Assembly (NCBI GenBank): GCA_019188255.1
Contig: JAETXT010000007.1
Location: 806,001 to 870,000 of the forward strand
Length of the DNA stretch: 64,000 bases
From: Verticillium longisporum
Taxonomy: Eukaryota > Ascomycota > Sordariomycetes > Glomerellales > Plectosphaerellaceae
Direction of reading: 5' to 3'
Shown one piece after another: positions 23,401 through 38,244 of the stretch. Position numbers and translations under genes: made by a program. Each line of letters begins with the position of its first letter. Within the stretch, counting starts at the first letter, position 1. The notes under the pieces were generated by a model. It saw only the letters and a program-made list of their open reading frames with translations. It searched no databases and was not told the DNA's origin.

Positions 23401-25666
23401 GTAATAAATATCCTAGATATCTATTTTAGAGAAATACTTTACCCCGATTAAATAGTCTAAAAGTTCGCTTATTAGAGGGAGAGGGTATTAATTCTTTATA
23501 ATAATTATATTTAGACCCCGATAATCGATATATAAACGTAAATTTATATCCTTCTTTAATATAAATAATACTAAAGCCTTTATAGGGCTAATAGATTTCT
23601 TAATTCTCCTTATAGCCTCCCCTTCTATTATATAGTAATAGAGCTCTTCTAGCTATTTCTAGGATAATAGATAGATTAGCTTATAAAGAGGTTCGGCCCC
23701 TTCTTTTAAGTCTATTAAGTACTCTACGTCTTTTAATATTAATAATTCTTTCGTTAAATCTTCGGAGAATATATCTTTAAATTCTACGAATTCTAAAAGG
23801 AGCGCTTTAACTTACTTATTACTAGGAGAGGGCTCGTCGATAATAGGAATTATTATATTAAGCGTTATAGCTATTACCTAAGTAATATAAGCGATATAGG
23901 CCTTAGCTTTATCTTCAATTATTATCCTTATAAACTCCTTAAGATCTATATTAGATATATAGCCCTAGGTAAAGGATCGGGTAATAATATTTATTTAAAT
24001 ATTTTCCTTATTTATATTATTATTAGATAAAAGGATATACTTTAACCCTTTAAATTATTCTATATATATAAATAACCGATATAATAATTAAGGTCGATTT
24101 TATATATCTAATAAATAGAATAAGAAAGCGAATAATCTATAAGTATTCGCTATCTATTTATTAAATATTTATAGTTTAAGAGCTTTTATACTTTCTATTT
24201 CTTATAGCTTTAATAGCTAAATAAGGGTAGGACTAATAATATCTATAATAATATTAATATCTAAGTTAATAGAGAACTTAATTTCCTTACCCTATTAAAT
24301 AGTAATTATTAACGCTTTTATAGTTTTCCTAATATTTATTTTTAATATAATACTCTTTAGGTTAGAATCTATATTAAGTCGTTTTCTAAGAATTCTATTA
24401 TCCGGATACCCTTAAACTTAGGTAATTAGATATTAGTAATTATAGCCTTTAGCCTTTATAGTTCGGGCTAGGTATAATTCTATATTTAATGCCCTAGCTT
24501 ATTATAATAGAAATAGACGTTAGATAGTATTATAAGGGTAGTATTTCGGCTACCCGATAATATTCTTATAGGGTAAGGGTTTAGGTTTCTCGCCTACCTT
24601 AATATAGTACCTCTATTATAATAGGAGGAACGACCTCGCTTTATTAGAGATTAATCCTAAAGGGCTTCTCTCTTCGAGGCCCTATAGCTAGGGGTAATAT
24701 TATAGAGTTCGCCCTAGGCTAACTAAGAATAAGTTTATTTCTTATTTTCTTACTATTTATTCTACGATTTATTAATATCTTATATTTATTAAGCTTTATA
24801 TATAACCGCCCTAATATCCTTAATAGGAATATAATATTCTATTAATTTATCCTTTATAAAGTAAGGGAATTATTAGAAATATTTAAAAATATATTCTTTA
24901 CTATAGTCTATACTTTTACTAAATAATTAATAAATATTCTCTTAACGATTAAAGAAGATAAGAGGGGAGATATCCCTATTTCCTTAGAAATAGAATAAAT
25001 ATAATTATTCTTAATAAGCTAAGTTTTATAGGTCCTTTAATAAATATTCCCGCTTTATAAAGCTTTAGAAATCTTCTTAATAGATATTTATATTATCCTT
25101 ATTAAGGTCCTCTCTATAAATCGCTTTAAAGTTCTAGGTATAATTTCGCTATATTATCTATAAAATATAAATAAATTTTATTATTAATTATTCTATAATT
25201 TAGGCTATATTTATATTAAATCGGAAAACGTTTCTAGCCTCGATTATAATAAATTAATTATCGATTTAAATAATAATAGTATCTTCTTTAAATATTTTAT
25301 AATTATAAATAAATAATTTATTATAATTCTTTATAATAAAGGTATATTTAATAAAATATTAAATTAAGAGGTTATTCTCGTATCTCTATTTATAGAGTTT
25401 ATAGGATAAGGCTTAGAGGATCTATATTTATAGTTTAGCTTAAGTCGTTTATTTATTAATACTTCGATAATAGTTTTCTAGAGAAGATCCTAGTTTAAGC
25501 GTAATCTTCCCGCTATAGCTACCCTTAGATAATTCCGATAATATTCCTATTAATTCGTCTTTAGAGTAGTATCTATTATAATAAGCGGTTCGCTTTTAAG
25601 TCCTAATACGCTTTAATTAATCTATTACTTAGCTTAATCTAATTATAGATTATAGAAGTTAAAGAA
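20450..25666 (-). pseudogene. gag-pol remnant of chromovirus G2
   Basis: Minus strand from 25666: gag region, protease, reverse transcriptase (YLDD at 23224-23235), RNase H, integrase (core about 21240-21400), and a chromodomain-like tail near 20590-20720. Order and spacing are as in G5. It is inactivated by RIP stops. Confidence 0.8.
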
Positions 25667-25863
25667 TATAAAGGTATAAGGCTAAGGGCCTAGATTAAGG
25701 AAAGTAATTAGATTAGTAAATAGTCGGTAAGCTATTATATTAATTTTAACTTATCGAGGCTATCGAGTATAGCCTCGACTTCTCCTTTTAAACTAGGGCT
25801 TATCGCTAAAGCGTCTACGATAATATAAATAGGGGTTAGGTTCCTAATATCTAACTCCTTATA
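25667..25863 (-). repeat. 5' LTR of G2
   Basis: 197-bp LTR bordered on the right by the target duplication ACTTA. Confidence 0.93.
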
Positions 25864-28800
25864 ACTTACTATCGCTAAGCCTTCTTAGTCGTTTAGGGAT
25901 TAAATACAATTTCCGTATTAAATCTATAATATATACTATTAACGCTATTTAAGTAGCGAGAACTACTTAAGAATAAGGTATTATAGTAATACTAACTCTT
26001 ACCCTTATTAACCTTTCTATTAAGACTATTTATAATATAGCTACTATTATAATAAAGTCTAAGAAAGTAACTCCTTTCTATATTATATATAAACGCTTTC
26101 TTTATACTAGAAAATAGCGTATTATCGATATTTATATAAAGGTTAATATCCTCTTTAATTATTAGGAAGTATATAACTTTAACTACGAGGCCTATCGCCT
26201 AGCTAAGAGTATTAAGGTCGTAAATCGCTCTATTACCTATCTATCCTTAGCCCCTAGTTATAAGGTCTTTATAGACCTTATTAATTATAAGCCCTTAAGT
26301 CTTAAGGATAGCTTTTATTATACCCTCTATATTATTAATCGCTATAATAGCTTCTATTAGATCTATTTTATAAAGACTAAGATTAAATAGAAGACTTATT
26401 TCTATATTAAAAGGTTTATTTATTATTTTAAGGCCTCTATTAGCCTACTTATTATCTCTATTACCTATAATAGAGGTAGCGAATTCGATAACCTTAATAT
26501 TAAAACGATATTAATTAAGGAGGGCGCCTTATTCCGTCTATCTATACTTAATACCCTAGCTTAGAATAGCTTTATAGAATACGCTAATCGTAGTATTTTA
26601 GAAGCTATTTATATTATTATTATCGTACTAGGATTACCTATTAATTTGTAGCCCTATATTACTAAGACTATAATAGAAATTATTAACTTATTACTTATAT
26701 CGTCGAACCCTTATAATAAAGCTCTTTAAGAGTATCTTATTAGCTTCCTTAGCCTTCTTAAGGAATAGTAAATGCCCTATATTTAATATTTATATATATA
26801 TAGCTATATTACTTATATATATAAAAAGGGCATTCTCCGCCCCTTATATATTAATAAGATAGAAGCGCGAGCTTAGAAGGGCTTCCTTATAGGATTCGAT
26901 AGTCCTTATAATTATATCTTTAATATCTATATTCCTAAGTATAATAATATTATCCGCTACTAAGATATACGTTTCTTCGAGGGCTAATATAAAGCTACCC
27001 CTAATCTCCTTAAGAATATCGATAAATATAAATATAATATTATCTTTATAGATTACGATATCTCTAAATTTATTAATATCCCCTTTTATAAAGCTATTAA
27101 ATAGCTTACTATTAAGTACTTTAAGGCTAAGGAAACTATTAACTCGGAGCCTCTTAAGTTATACGTTTAATAGGAATATACTCCTCCTCTTAATTACGAG
27201 TTAGTCTTTCTATTAATTTAACTTTATCCCCTAAAGACCTAGATTTAGCCTCGTCCCCTAGAGACTTAGATTTACGATTCTACTATTAACTTAGAAACGA
27301 GCTCCTCTTCTATTAACTCTATTAAAGCTAATAAAGTATTTCCTATAAAGGTAGCCTTATTATATAGGGAGTCTCTAGACCCTCTAGCGGAATACGTATT
27401 ATCGCCTCCTTATACTATAGCGCCTCCGCTTCCTTATAGGTCTATATATAATACTCTTTATATTATAGGTTAATATATTAAAACTTATATTAATAATTTA
27501 TCCTTAAACGCTAAGATTCTACTCCTCGTAAAGTAAGCTATTTATATAAATACTAATATTCTCGATACTCTAATTAAGCCTCTCCTAGCTTATTCTATAG
27601 CCTAGGCTTACTCTATAATATTAGATATTAATATTCCGAAGACTATTAACGCTACGAAGAAGGGTCTTAATTAATATCTTTAGAAACCGGCTTTTAATAA
27701 ATAAATTACTAACTTACTTAAGTATAAGATCTAAACCCTAGTAGACCCCTTTATTAATATTAAGGTCCTCCTAGGAATATAGGTTCTCGATATAAAGACT
27801 TCCCTTTAACGATTTCGTACTAAGTAGGTAATCTATAGTAATCGTTAATTAGGCTAATAGGCTACGTAGAACCTCTATACTATAATTACTTACTCGGTTT
27901 TAATCCGTTTATTCTTCGCCCTTATTACTTACTTAAACCTTTAACTTATTATCGTCGACTTCGATAGCGTATTTCTTATAGCCTTTACTCTTATTAATAT
28001 TTACGTATTCGTCTAATAGCTTTATAGATATAAGGATAATATTAATAAGATTTATCGTTTTAATAATACCCTTTATAGGCTTTATAAAGCTCCCCTTTAA
28101 TAGTTTTAATTCCTATTTAAGAAGCTAAATAAACTAAGCTATACTTATATTATAAGGAATTTATATCTCCTATATAATAAGTATACTAGAGTTATCCTAT
28201 TAATATATATTAATAATGTTATTATTATTAAGCCTTCTATTAAGGCTATTAAGGGAGCTATCTAGATATTAAACTTAATCTATAACTTTAAAGAAATATT
28301 AATTATTAATAAGTTTATTAATATATATATTACCTATAATATTAAAAAGGGCTTTACTTTACTATATTAATACGAATATACTTAAAAGATACTATAATGC
28401 TTTAGCTTTAATAAAGTTAATCTAATTAAGACCCCTTAAGCTTTAGGCTCTTTACTTCCTTATCTAGATATTATTTTATATAATCCTTAAATATTAAAGA
28501 AATATTAAGAGATAATAAGTATTTTTAATTATCTTAGCTATAATATTTACCCTAATATTAGCTTTAGCGTTTTAAAGCTCTATAAGGGGAATAGCGGACC
28601 GATTAATAAGCACTTTATAGCTATTAAATATATATTTCGCTACTTTAAAGGTACCCTCTTATTTAGAATTAAGTATTATAAGTATATTAATATTAAGCTC
28701 TTTACTATAAGCGATACTTTATATAGCGATTATTATAATCGTACTTCTATAAGAGGATATATAATCTTCTTTATTAATAGCCCTATAGCCTAGAAATTAC

Positions 28801-29322
28801 GTAAATAATAGTTTATTATTCTTAATACCTCGGAAGCTAAATTTATTAATCTTACTCCTATAAATATTACTCTAAATTAGATTAAGGATATTATAATAGC
28901 CTTTAAAGTATAGATTCCGAGGCCTTTTATCTTATTAATAGATAGCTAGAATACTCTAATAATTACCCTTAACCCTCTTAATATTATATATACTCGTTAT
29001 ATCGATATTCGATATAAATAGGTTTAGGAACGTATTATTATAAGCGATTTTAAGCTTCGCTATATACTTTCCGCTAAAATGCCTATTAACGGATTTATAA
29101 AGGGCCTTAGCCTCGAGAAGTATATAGAATTTACTCGCTAATTACGCTTTATTAATATAAACTAAGTTAGCTATTACTATTATATTAATCCTAGGCTTCT
29201 AATTAGCTAGGAGATTATATTTTTAGAGTACTAGGATTAGGAAAGAGGCCTATTACGAGGTGCCTACGGGGACTCTTATAGACCTAATAGCTAATACGCC
29301 TTAGATAGTGCCTATAGGGGGG

Positions 29323-29475
29323 TATTAGTAGTATTCGCCTCGGGCTTCTAGCGGTCACCTAATGCCAGGTGGCCTATGCCCTAGCACCTCCCTCCTATAG
29401 CTTAGTTCCAGGCACCCTCCTGCCCTAGAGAATAGCTTCCTAATACAACACCTTTTCCTCCCTAGACCTCCAATA
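29323..29475 (+). repeat. 3' LTR of C2 (least RIPed C LTR)
   Basis: 153 bp. It retains CpA and TpG at many places (for example ACAACACC and TGCCAGG) where the other C LTRs have TpA, so it is the best guide to the ancestral LTR. Confidence 0.92.
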
Positions 29476-32400
29476 TATCTAAGTCTATTATCGACGATGA
29501 TTATATTAATAGTAACGATATCGGTAATCGTCGTTCTATAATAGATATTAAGGAGATTAGGGACTAGGTCCTACTATTTACTCCTCCTATAATATCCTCT
29601 AGGGTCTTTATTCTATTATAAATTAACTTCGTTAAGATATATATATCGGTTAAGGAGGTATTATATTATACTAATTTAATATAGAGTTATAAGATATCTT
29701 TTATTAGGCTGTCTATACGATTTAGGATTATAGTCTATATAATAGTAATATCCTTTTATTTATCCGTAATCTATTATAATAGAGCTATTATCGATCTATT
29801 CCTTATATTAAGCGTAGACTCTATATAATCCAATATCTTATTATCCCCTTAATTATTATTATTACGATTATCTATAAAAGTAAGAATTAATTTAATAATC
29901 CTATTAATAATTATATATTATCCTTTTAATAGGTCTATCTAGATATATAAGAGCTATTATCTATTTAGTATATAGAGGTCTTCCTCGTTATTATATAGGA
30001 ATAACCGATTCTTAGTTATCTTATTAAGTATTAAGATTAGGACGTCTAATAAAGTTATTATAGGGAAAGGTAAAGAGATATCGTTTTATTCGAGTTAGTA
30101 ATAGGCTCTATTATATCTCTATTAATAGATCTTTAGCGTAAACTTGCCCCTTTTTATTATATTTATTACTATAAATAATTAATTTAAGTAATTATTATTA
30201 TCTTTCTAGATATTATTTAGGAAGAAGAGCTATTCTTAGCGGATTTATAATAGCTTACTAGGTTCTAGTAACTTCTATATAGATATATTTACCTTAATAA
30301 TAAGTTAGTATATAGCCTATAGCTAAGTAAGTCGTTCTTCTCTTAGCTATTTATTAAGGAAGGGCGTCTCTCTTATATTAGCTTAGCGGTATAGATTATA
30401 TATAGCGCTCCTAATTACCCTATATAGGAGCGGGTATCTAGTTATTAGGTATAAAAGTACTTATTTAATTACTCTTACTTAGAATATAATTCTATAGCTT
30501 AGGTATAAGTATATATATTTAGCTAAGCGAAGTATAAACTTCTTACCCTTATTTTAGTCTTCTAGAATTAAGGTTTATTAAAAGCATAGATAGATATTAT
30601 ATTTATATTTTTTAGACTTTATTTAGAAAACGTTATATTCTTTATTAAGGATAAAATAGATAAAAGTATCTATAGCTATAAATATTAATCCCGATATAAT
30701 TCCTTATTCTTTATTATAGATCTATAAAAAGATTAAATAATTATTAATATATCTCTTTCTAAGTATAATATAGATATATTTAATTATTCTATCTATCCTA
30801 TTATTAATATTATATTTATATCTCTAGACCTTAGGTCTTACCTAGGGTCTACTCTTATTACTTAGAAATATCATCTCTAAGTATTATATTTTTAATAGTT
30901 CTAGGTCCTCTATATCTAAGTCCTATATATTAAATATCTACGGTTCCCGTAATAGATTAGCGAGGCCTTTAGCCTTAGCTTTACTTTTCTTTACTTTAAG
31001 CGTAAATACTCTTAGCGGAGGGATCTCCTTTATATCGCTATCGCTTCTTAATTAAGAGCTAGGAGTAGTTTCCTTATCGTTATAGGTATCTATAACTAGG
31101 TCCATTATATTATTCTAGGTAGAGAGGTTAGTTCTATTATTATAGGTAAGGGGGTTAATTCTATTTATCATAGCTTATATTTTTCTAAGCGCTTCGTCTA
31201 CCTTATAAGTATATTCGGTTATTATTTTATCTCTAGCTTCGGCTTATTCTTATATTTATTATATATATTCCTTTATCTATTTAGCGTTTAGAGTTATCCT
31301 CATTAATAAATATAATCTCGATATAATAAAAATAAGTTATAAGTTCTTAATATAGAGTCTAGAGTATTATTTCGTAGTTTAAAGGTATTTTAATCGTAAT
31401 TATAGTAATAGCGTAAAAGGGTTAATATTAGAATAGAATAAATATAAGAGAGTTAATAGGTCTAAGAATTAAAGTAGATATTTTATAATAGTTCCTTCCT
31501 TCGTTCTTCCTTATAATCTTATATACTAATCTTATTTATATAAGTATTTTCTATTTACTTATCCTATTAAAACTATTTTACTAAAATTATTACTTAGTCT
31601 TAATAATTAGATCTTTATTTCGATATTAATTAATAGAATCTAGTTAATAATAGTCGTCTCTAGTTCTTAGTAATTATCTCGCTATATCTCTAAGTCCTTT
31701 ATTAGATATTTTATCTTATATTTATATAATAGGTCGTTCCCTATATATAATATATCTGTATAATATATTTATTTAGTAAATTTATTCCCTTAGCTTTTCT
31801 ATTTAATTAGATATTATAGGTATAATTACCCCGATAGCTATCTCGTATATTTATCTAATAATCTATTAACTTTATATTATTCTCTATCCTCTTCCGATAT
31901 AATAGGTTTAGTAATAGACGATTATTATATTTAGGGATTATTATTAAGGGGATAAAGGATTAGCTATTTAATAGATATTATATTATATACTCTCTATTTA
32001 GCTAGGAACTTTAGTTTATATATTAAGGAACCCTTCTTTTCTAGGATCTTAAAGGGTCCGATTCGTTATTAATTCTATTTCCTCGGAGGTCTATTTAGAA
32101 GCTTATATCCTTTATTTAATCTAAGGAATACCTTATCGCTAACCTCGAAGTATATTAGACGGTATCTCCTATCGTAGGTCCTTTTTACCTCCGCTTAGGC
32201 GTAGGCTATAGAGGCCTACGCCTCCTATTAATATAGTTTTCTTATAGTATCGATTACTTCCCTATCTTAGGTCCTTATTAATAACTAGTCTATAGCTATT
32301 ATAGGTTTAAATCCTAGGAGTAGCTTATTTAGGGTATAATTAATAGTACGCTATTTAGTATTATTAAGAGTAAATTAGAGTAGAATTAAGATATCCGATT

Positions 32401-35400
32401 AGGGTATATTAGAGGATAATATATAGTATCTTAATATAATCTCTATTATTTAATTCTTCTACTTAGATAAGCTATTAGTTTATAAATATTATATTATTAA
32501 AAATAGTAGGTCTATTTCGAATACCTTAAATATATTCCTCTAGAATAATCCTATAAACTTTAAGTCCCTATCCGAAATAATTATTAATAGGAGACCCTAG
32601 TCTACTATTAAGAGGGCTCTTATAAATAGTATTATTTAGCTTCTAATATCGTATTTAGTATTATTTAGGATAAGTAATATCTTTTTCGAGTATATATCTA
32701 TTATAATTATTATTAAATCTAAGAATTATACTTTAGACTCTAATAACCTCTAGAAGGAGAACTATATTAATACCTTAAGTAGTCCGATTATAAAGTCGAT
32801 TATAATTATATAGAATAGCTTTATTAGAGTTTATATAGGTTATAGTTCTCTTAGAGGCTTATCTCTATATATAGCGAGTATAAGGTATTCTAGATAATAT
32901 CTCTATTATTTCTTAATTATTTATCGTTTATTTTTAAAATATACCCTATTAAGCTTATAGAGTATCTTATTAGGATTAAAATAATATCTTTAATTATATA
33001 TTATCTATAGTAGTTCTAGGATAATTACTTTTAGTATATATAATCGTCGCTTATCGGTCCTAGGTTCGATATTATAAAGTAGGCTATCTTTTTCTTTAAA
33101 TATTAATAAATTAATCTTCGGCCTATATTTATAATTCCTTAATTCCTAAATCTACTATAATAAGTTCTCGTAATAAGTATCTATCTAGTATCTATCTTTA
33201 ATTTTCTATTAGAGTACTATAGATATCTCTATATATAAGCTCGATAAATATACTATATCGTCCTATATATTATCTAACTTATATCTAACTCTTACCTATA
33301 ATTCGGTCTCCTATTCCTATAAATACGATTTATCCTCTATAGTAAATAGCTTTAAGAGAATATCTAGAATTAAGTTCGTCTTATTTAACATATATACTAT
33401 ATTAAAGCGGAATTAACTTAGATATATCGCTATTAATATAAGCTTTAAATTAGCTTTATTAATATTTATTATAATAAAGCTAATATAATTAATAATTCCT
33501 CTTAGCGCTTAATAGTTTATTAATATAATTACTAGGTATTAATATAATTAGATTAATATCTATAGCTTTCTTATTATTTATACTAGATAGGCTATCTCTA
33601 GCTCTATAGCCTTAGTTAGGGCTTTAGACTTTATAGTTAATCTATTAAGAAATATAATTAGCTATATAGCTTTATTAGAGATATATTTACCGTCTTAATA
33701 AATATCTATATAGAAGATAAAGAATCTAAAGCCTTTACTATTAACGTCTATCTTAAAGAATATAATCCTATTAAGGTCGTAATAGTATAGTAGAATCGGT
33801 CGTATTAATAATTCCTATAATATATAGAATATTTTCTTTTCTTCCTCTATTAGGATAAAGGTCCGCTTTAAGGTATATATTATTTAGGTATATTTATTTA
33901 TCTTTTTTTAAAGGTCGATTTTACCCTCCTCGTAGAGTTATTTAAGTAATACTATCTTCTTATCTTCTAGTGGTTTTATTCTTAGCTAATAATATAATAT
34001 AAATTAACGTAATTATCCTATTATTCCTAGATACGTCTCTAGGTCTAATAATAACGTTAAGCATTTTAACTTAGTAATAACTATTAACTTCTCCATCATA
34101 GTTAATAGTCTTAATATATTAACTCGGAATCTTAATAGTATTATAGAGGGGTATATATAGAATAACTTTAAGGGGCTTAAAGCGAGTCTAGATTCTTCGA
34201 AAAGATTAAGGATAATCTATAAGTATTCTATATATTCCTTAAAGGAATTATTAAAGACTATTATATCGTTAATATATATTTATATGAATCGTCTACATAG
34301 GTATAGCTTCTAGTCTATAAAGCGTTATATATATATTAGTAAATTCCTATATCCTATTAATACTATATAAGATTTCTCTAATCTACGGGGATTAGTAATT
34401 ACTATCTAGTCCTTATAAGTACTATAGATTAATAATTAATAGAAGAAGGTAGATATATTAAATATTAATAAGAAGGTCTTCTTATATAGGCTATTAATAA
34501 TTTCCTCCTATAATAGTATTAGATAATTATCTAGAACTAATATATTATTTAATTATTTAAGGTCTATTATAATTCTACTTTTATAAATACTATTAACCGT
34601 TTATTATATTACGAAGATCGGATAATTAAATAGAGTTAGCTATTTTATCTATTCTAGTCTCCTTAATTTATATATCTTATCGAATTTCTTATTATGGAGC
34701 TATTAGTCCTCGATCCTTAAGGGGTATACCCTAGAGCCTAGTTTCTTAGACTATTATCTATCTATTAAGTCTATTCTTATATAATCCTCGTCTAGTATAG
34801 GAATAACTCCGCGGTCTCTCTAGTAATTAAAGGATTCTAGGAGCTATTTAATTTAATTTATTTATAATAGGTTCTCCGTATAAATACTTACTCCTTCTCG
34901 TATATATATCTCCTTAACGTCCTTAGGGCATTCGGCTCCTAAGGATAGCTTAAATTCGCGTAGTTCCTTAGGTTCCTTATTTATTATAGTCTCCTCTATA
35001 GTATTAATCGTTTTATTAATAAGGAAAGCTAATACTATATCGTTATCTAGATTAAACTCTTAATAGCTATATACTACCTCGGCTATATATTAATCCGCTA
35101 AGAAGCTTCCTTCTAAGTTTATATCTTTAATATATCCTAATCGAGTATTCTAGTCGACTTTTATTATATCTTCGGAATTATTAATTATAAATATAAAGCA
35201 TAATTTAGAGTAGGATATTTAATATAATTATATTAAAGGGTTATCGGTTATAAAAGTATATTCCTATTTAATCCCGTATTTATTATACTTTAATAGGCTA
35301 TTATATCTTATTAGTACTCTAGTAACCGACTTCGATAATAGAGTAGCCTAGGACGTCGCTATTATTCTTCTCTTAATTAGATTAGATTTAGACTTATACG

Positions 35401-38244
35401 AGAAAAATATCTATATCCTATAATAATAATTAAAGATTAAATCGTTAGAGCTAAAGAGTATATTTACTCTATATTAGTTAAGGAATTCGTATCCTAGTAA
35501 TAGCTTTAGTATTAGATTCCGTATATATTATATTATAATAGTTATATATCCGAATACCTTTATATCTTATCTATTTATAAGGCTAGGAATATATAAATCG
35601 AAGGTTACTTTATAGTCTAATTCGATTTATATACTATTAATACCTTAAACGGTTTTCTTCTCTAATATATTAATTATTATATTCTTATTGAATTCTATAA
35701 GCTAGTCTTTATCTATAATTATTCTAGAATATATAGAATCTATTATAATATAGTACTATTTACTTCTTAACTTAAATAATACTAGAAAGGAGTAATATCT
35801 ATATCTTAATTTTCTTCTAATATATTAATTACTTTTAAATTATATTAAGCTCTAGGCTTCGATAATATCGTCTTTATTAAACGCTAGGAATATAGTCTCT
35901 ATTAGAAATACTATCTTTATTAGAAATACTATCTCCGTTAGCTTCTCTCCTATAGCTTATTCGTTAATAATACTCCGTTCTATTTTCATAGTTTATTTCT
36001 TAATAATATCCTACTTTTTTATTTATAGGCCTTAACCTTTAGGTTTTAGCTAAATATAATTATTAGCGAAGACGTAATCTATAAATAATCTTCTCGATAT
36101 AAAGTTCCTCTTAGATTTACGGTAATATTATAGAGTATATTATTATTATAGAGGTTTATTAATTAGTATAGAGTAATAAGAGGAAGTAATAATATTATAG
36201 TTAATATAATCTAGTATTCCCTATTTATCCTCTTATATTAAGAAAACCTCTTTAGCTATCTCGTAGCTATCTTATTATAGGTCCTATTTATTCTCTTAAG
36301 AGTCCTAATCGGTTAGATAAACGTATATATAGTTCGCTTAACCGCTATCGTATTTAGTCTATCTTCGATATAATCTATATATCTCTGCTTATTATCTATT
36401 AAAGGTATAGCCTCTATATATAAATATAATTTCTCTTTAAAACGAACCTCTAATAATATCGCTTCCTCGAGGGAAATTATCTCTAGTATTATCGTATCTA
36501 TTCTAGTAATTCTAGCTATTATACCCGTTCCTATAATAGGAGTTATTTCTATTATTAGATTAGGTCTCGTATCTATATCTATTCTAATTACGTCTTTAGC
36601 GAGAGTTAGCCTTATAGCGGTTATTAGCGTTATAGCGGTTACTATTACGTCTCTATTAGTCTAGGCGGTAGGAGTTATATATTAGGAAGGTGACTCTATC
36701 TAGACTATTATTAGGACTATTATCCTTATTAAAGTCTTCTTTAATAGTATATACTATTATTAGCTATCTAATATCTAGTAGAGCTAAGTCTCTCTAAAAT
36801 AGTTTAGCTTTATCTTAAATATCCTTAATAAATAAATTAATAATAGTATTTAGGTTTAGCTTAAATAGGTATATTATTAGATTATTATTAATCTTAAAAT
36901 AGGCTTAATTTAATTATATTAGAGGATTATTTATTCTTATAGTATTATATAATCGGATTACGTTTAATATAAACTTCTATAGATCCCTATCTATATAGAT
37001 ATCCTATTTAATATATTAATAAGCGTTTAGTAGCTTAGTAGCCTTTATAAAGTCTAGGGCGAATTAGCATTTAAAGAGTCGCTTCTATATATTAAGTCTA
37101 GTATAAAGTCTTTATTTCTCATCCTCTATTAATATAATATACTATACTTTAGCTAAGCTTAATAATAGTTATAGTAGATTATATATTATTATAGCCTATC
37201 TCTTAAGTATATCGGCTTAGTTATTTATAGAGTCTAGAAATATATCTATATCTATTTAGTATATATCTCGGCTAATAGTATAGATTAAAGAGTTCTCGTT
37301 TTTATTAGAGTCTAGTTTATAGTCTAAGTAGAAATACTCGTATATCGATACTTTCTAATTATTAGAACTTAGTCCTTAATTTATATTATTAACCTAGATT
37401 TATATTTATAGGATCTCTATTATAGCGGCTAATTACTATTAAATAGTTATAAATATAGAGCTTATCTAATTCTATTTTACTATAGCTAATTATCTAATTA
37501 ATAGGGATAATAATCTTTATCTAATTAATAAGGATAGCGATTATAAAGTCGTAGTATCCTCTATTATAGGAATAGGGGTACTAGTATATAGAGTATCGTT
37601 AATTAGAATAGTCCTTACGGAATGCTTCCTCGTAGCTACTCTACCTTCGATTTCTTCCGTTTATTTAAAGATTACTATCTAATATTAGTCTTTAGCGTCT
37701 ATTTCTTAGAGTATAGTCTTATTATTATTTAGACTCTTCCGATAATTAATTAGTTTAGCGTATTATATTTATAATATCCTTACTATCTACGAGAAAGCTA
37801 TCTTAACTTGGTAATAGTCTATAACTTACTCTAGCGGATATTAGTATATACCTTATAATAACGATAACGAAGCTAACATAGCTCTCTAGCTTATAGGTAT
37901 AAATTACTATTCTTAAGGGATAGGGGAGAGCTTTCCGAACGCTAAAATTATAGATAAATCTATTAGAGGTACTTTAATAGCTTAATCTTAATAGTCTTTA
38001 GCTTAATAATATAGCTAGTATACTTTAATTATCGTTATATCCGATATAGGCGGATTCTAGGTTAAGAGAAGTATAGGAGAGATAAATCTAATAGTATAGG
38101 AGAGAAGAACTTAATAGACTTAATATAGATTTAATAGAGACTTAATGATAATAGGCTAGGAGGGGTCGTTAGTCTTATAGTTAGTATCGTTAATCTTATA
38201 GTTAGTATCTTTAGACTCTTATCTCTTCATCGATCTAATAGTAG

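Larger units (their letters stand above)
18294..25863 (-). mobile_element. Ty3/Gypsy chromovirus G2 (full length, nested in C2)
   Basis: 7570 bp with 197-bp LTRs at both ends and a 5-bp target duplication ACTTA (18289-18293 and 25864-25868). RIP-degenerate throughout. The reverse transcriptase YLDD box is at 23224-23235 on the minus strand. It is the reference copy for the intact target sites of both pogo insertions. Confidence 0.95.
16914..29322 (+). pseudogene. Copia gag-pol remnant of C2
   Basis: The first part is 16914-18293 (gag side) and the second 25869-29322. The integrase core in about 26270-26650 reads as a GSEFDN block followed by NSFIERANRSI, and then GLPINLW-like residues, typical of Copia integrase. 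Reverse transcriptase: VILLIYVDDV-like residues, with YVDD encoded at 28206-28217 (now YINN). A purine tract (ATAGGGGGG) precedes the 3' LTR. All frames carry RIP-type stops. The split by G2 lies upstream of the integrase core. Confidence 0.85.
16761..29475 (+). mobile_element. Ty1/Copia retrotransposon C2 (interrupted by G2)
   Basis: LTRs 16761-16913 and 29323-29475, target duplication TATCT at 16756-16760 and 29476-29480, inserted in K. Removing G2 leaves about 5.14 kb, the same as C1. At the G2 junction the rejoined sequence matches C1 (reverse of about 13830-13870). Confidence 0.93.

Noticed and set aside
31560..31900. Chromodomain in element K
   Set aside because: The sequence after integrase reads without a convincing YLVKW or WEP-like core, unlike family G.
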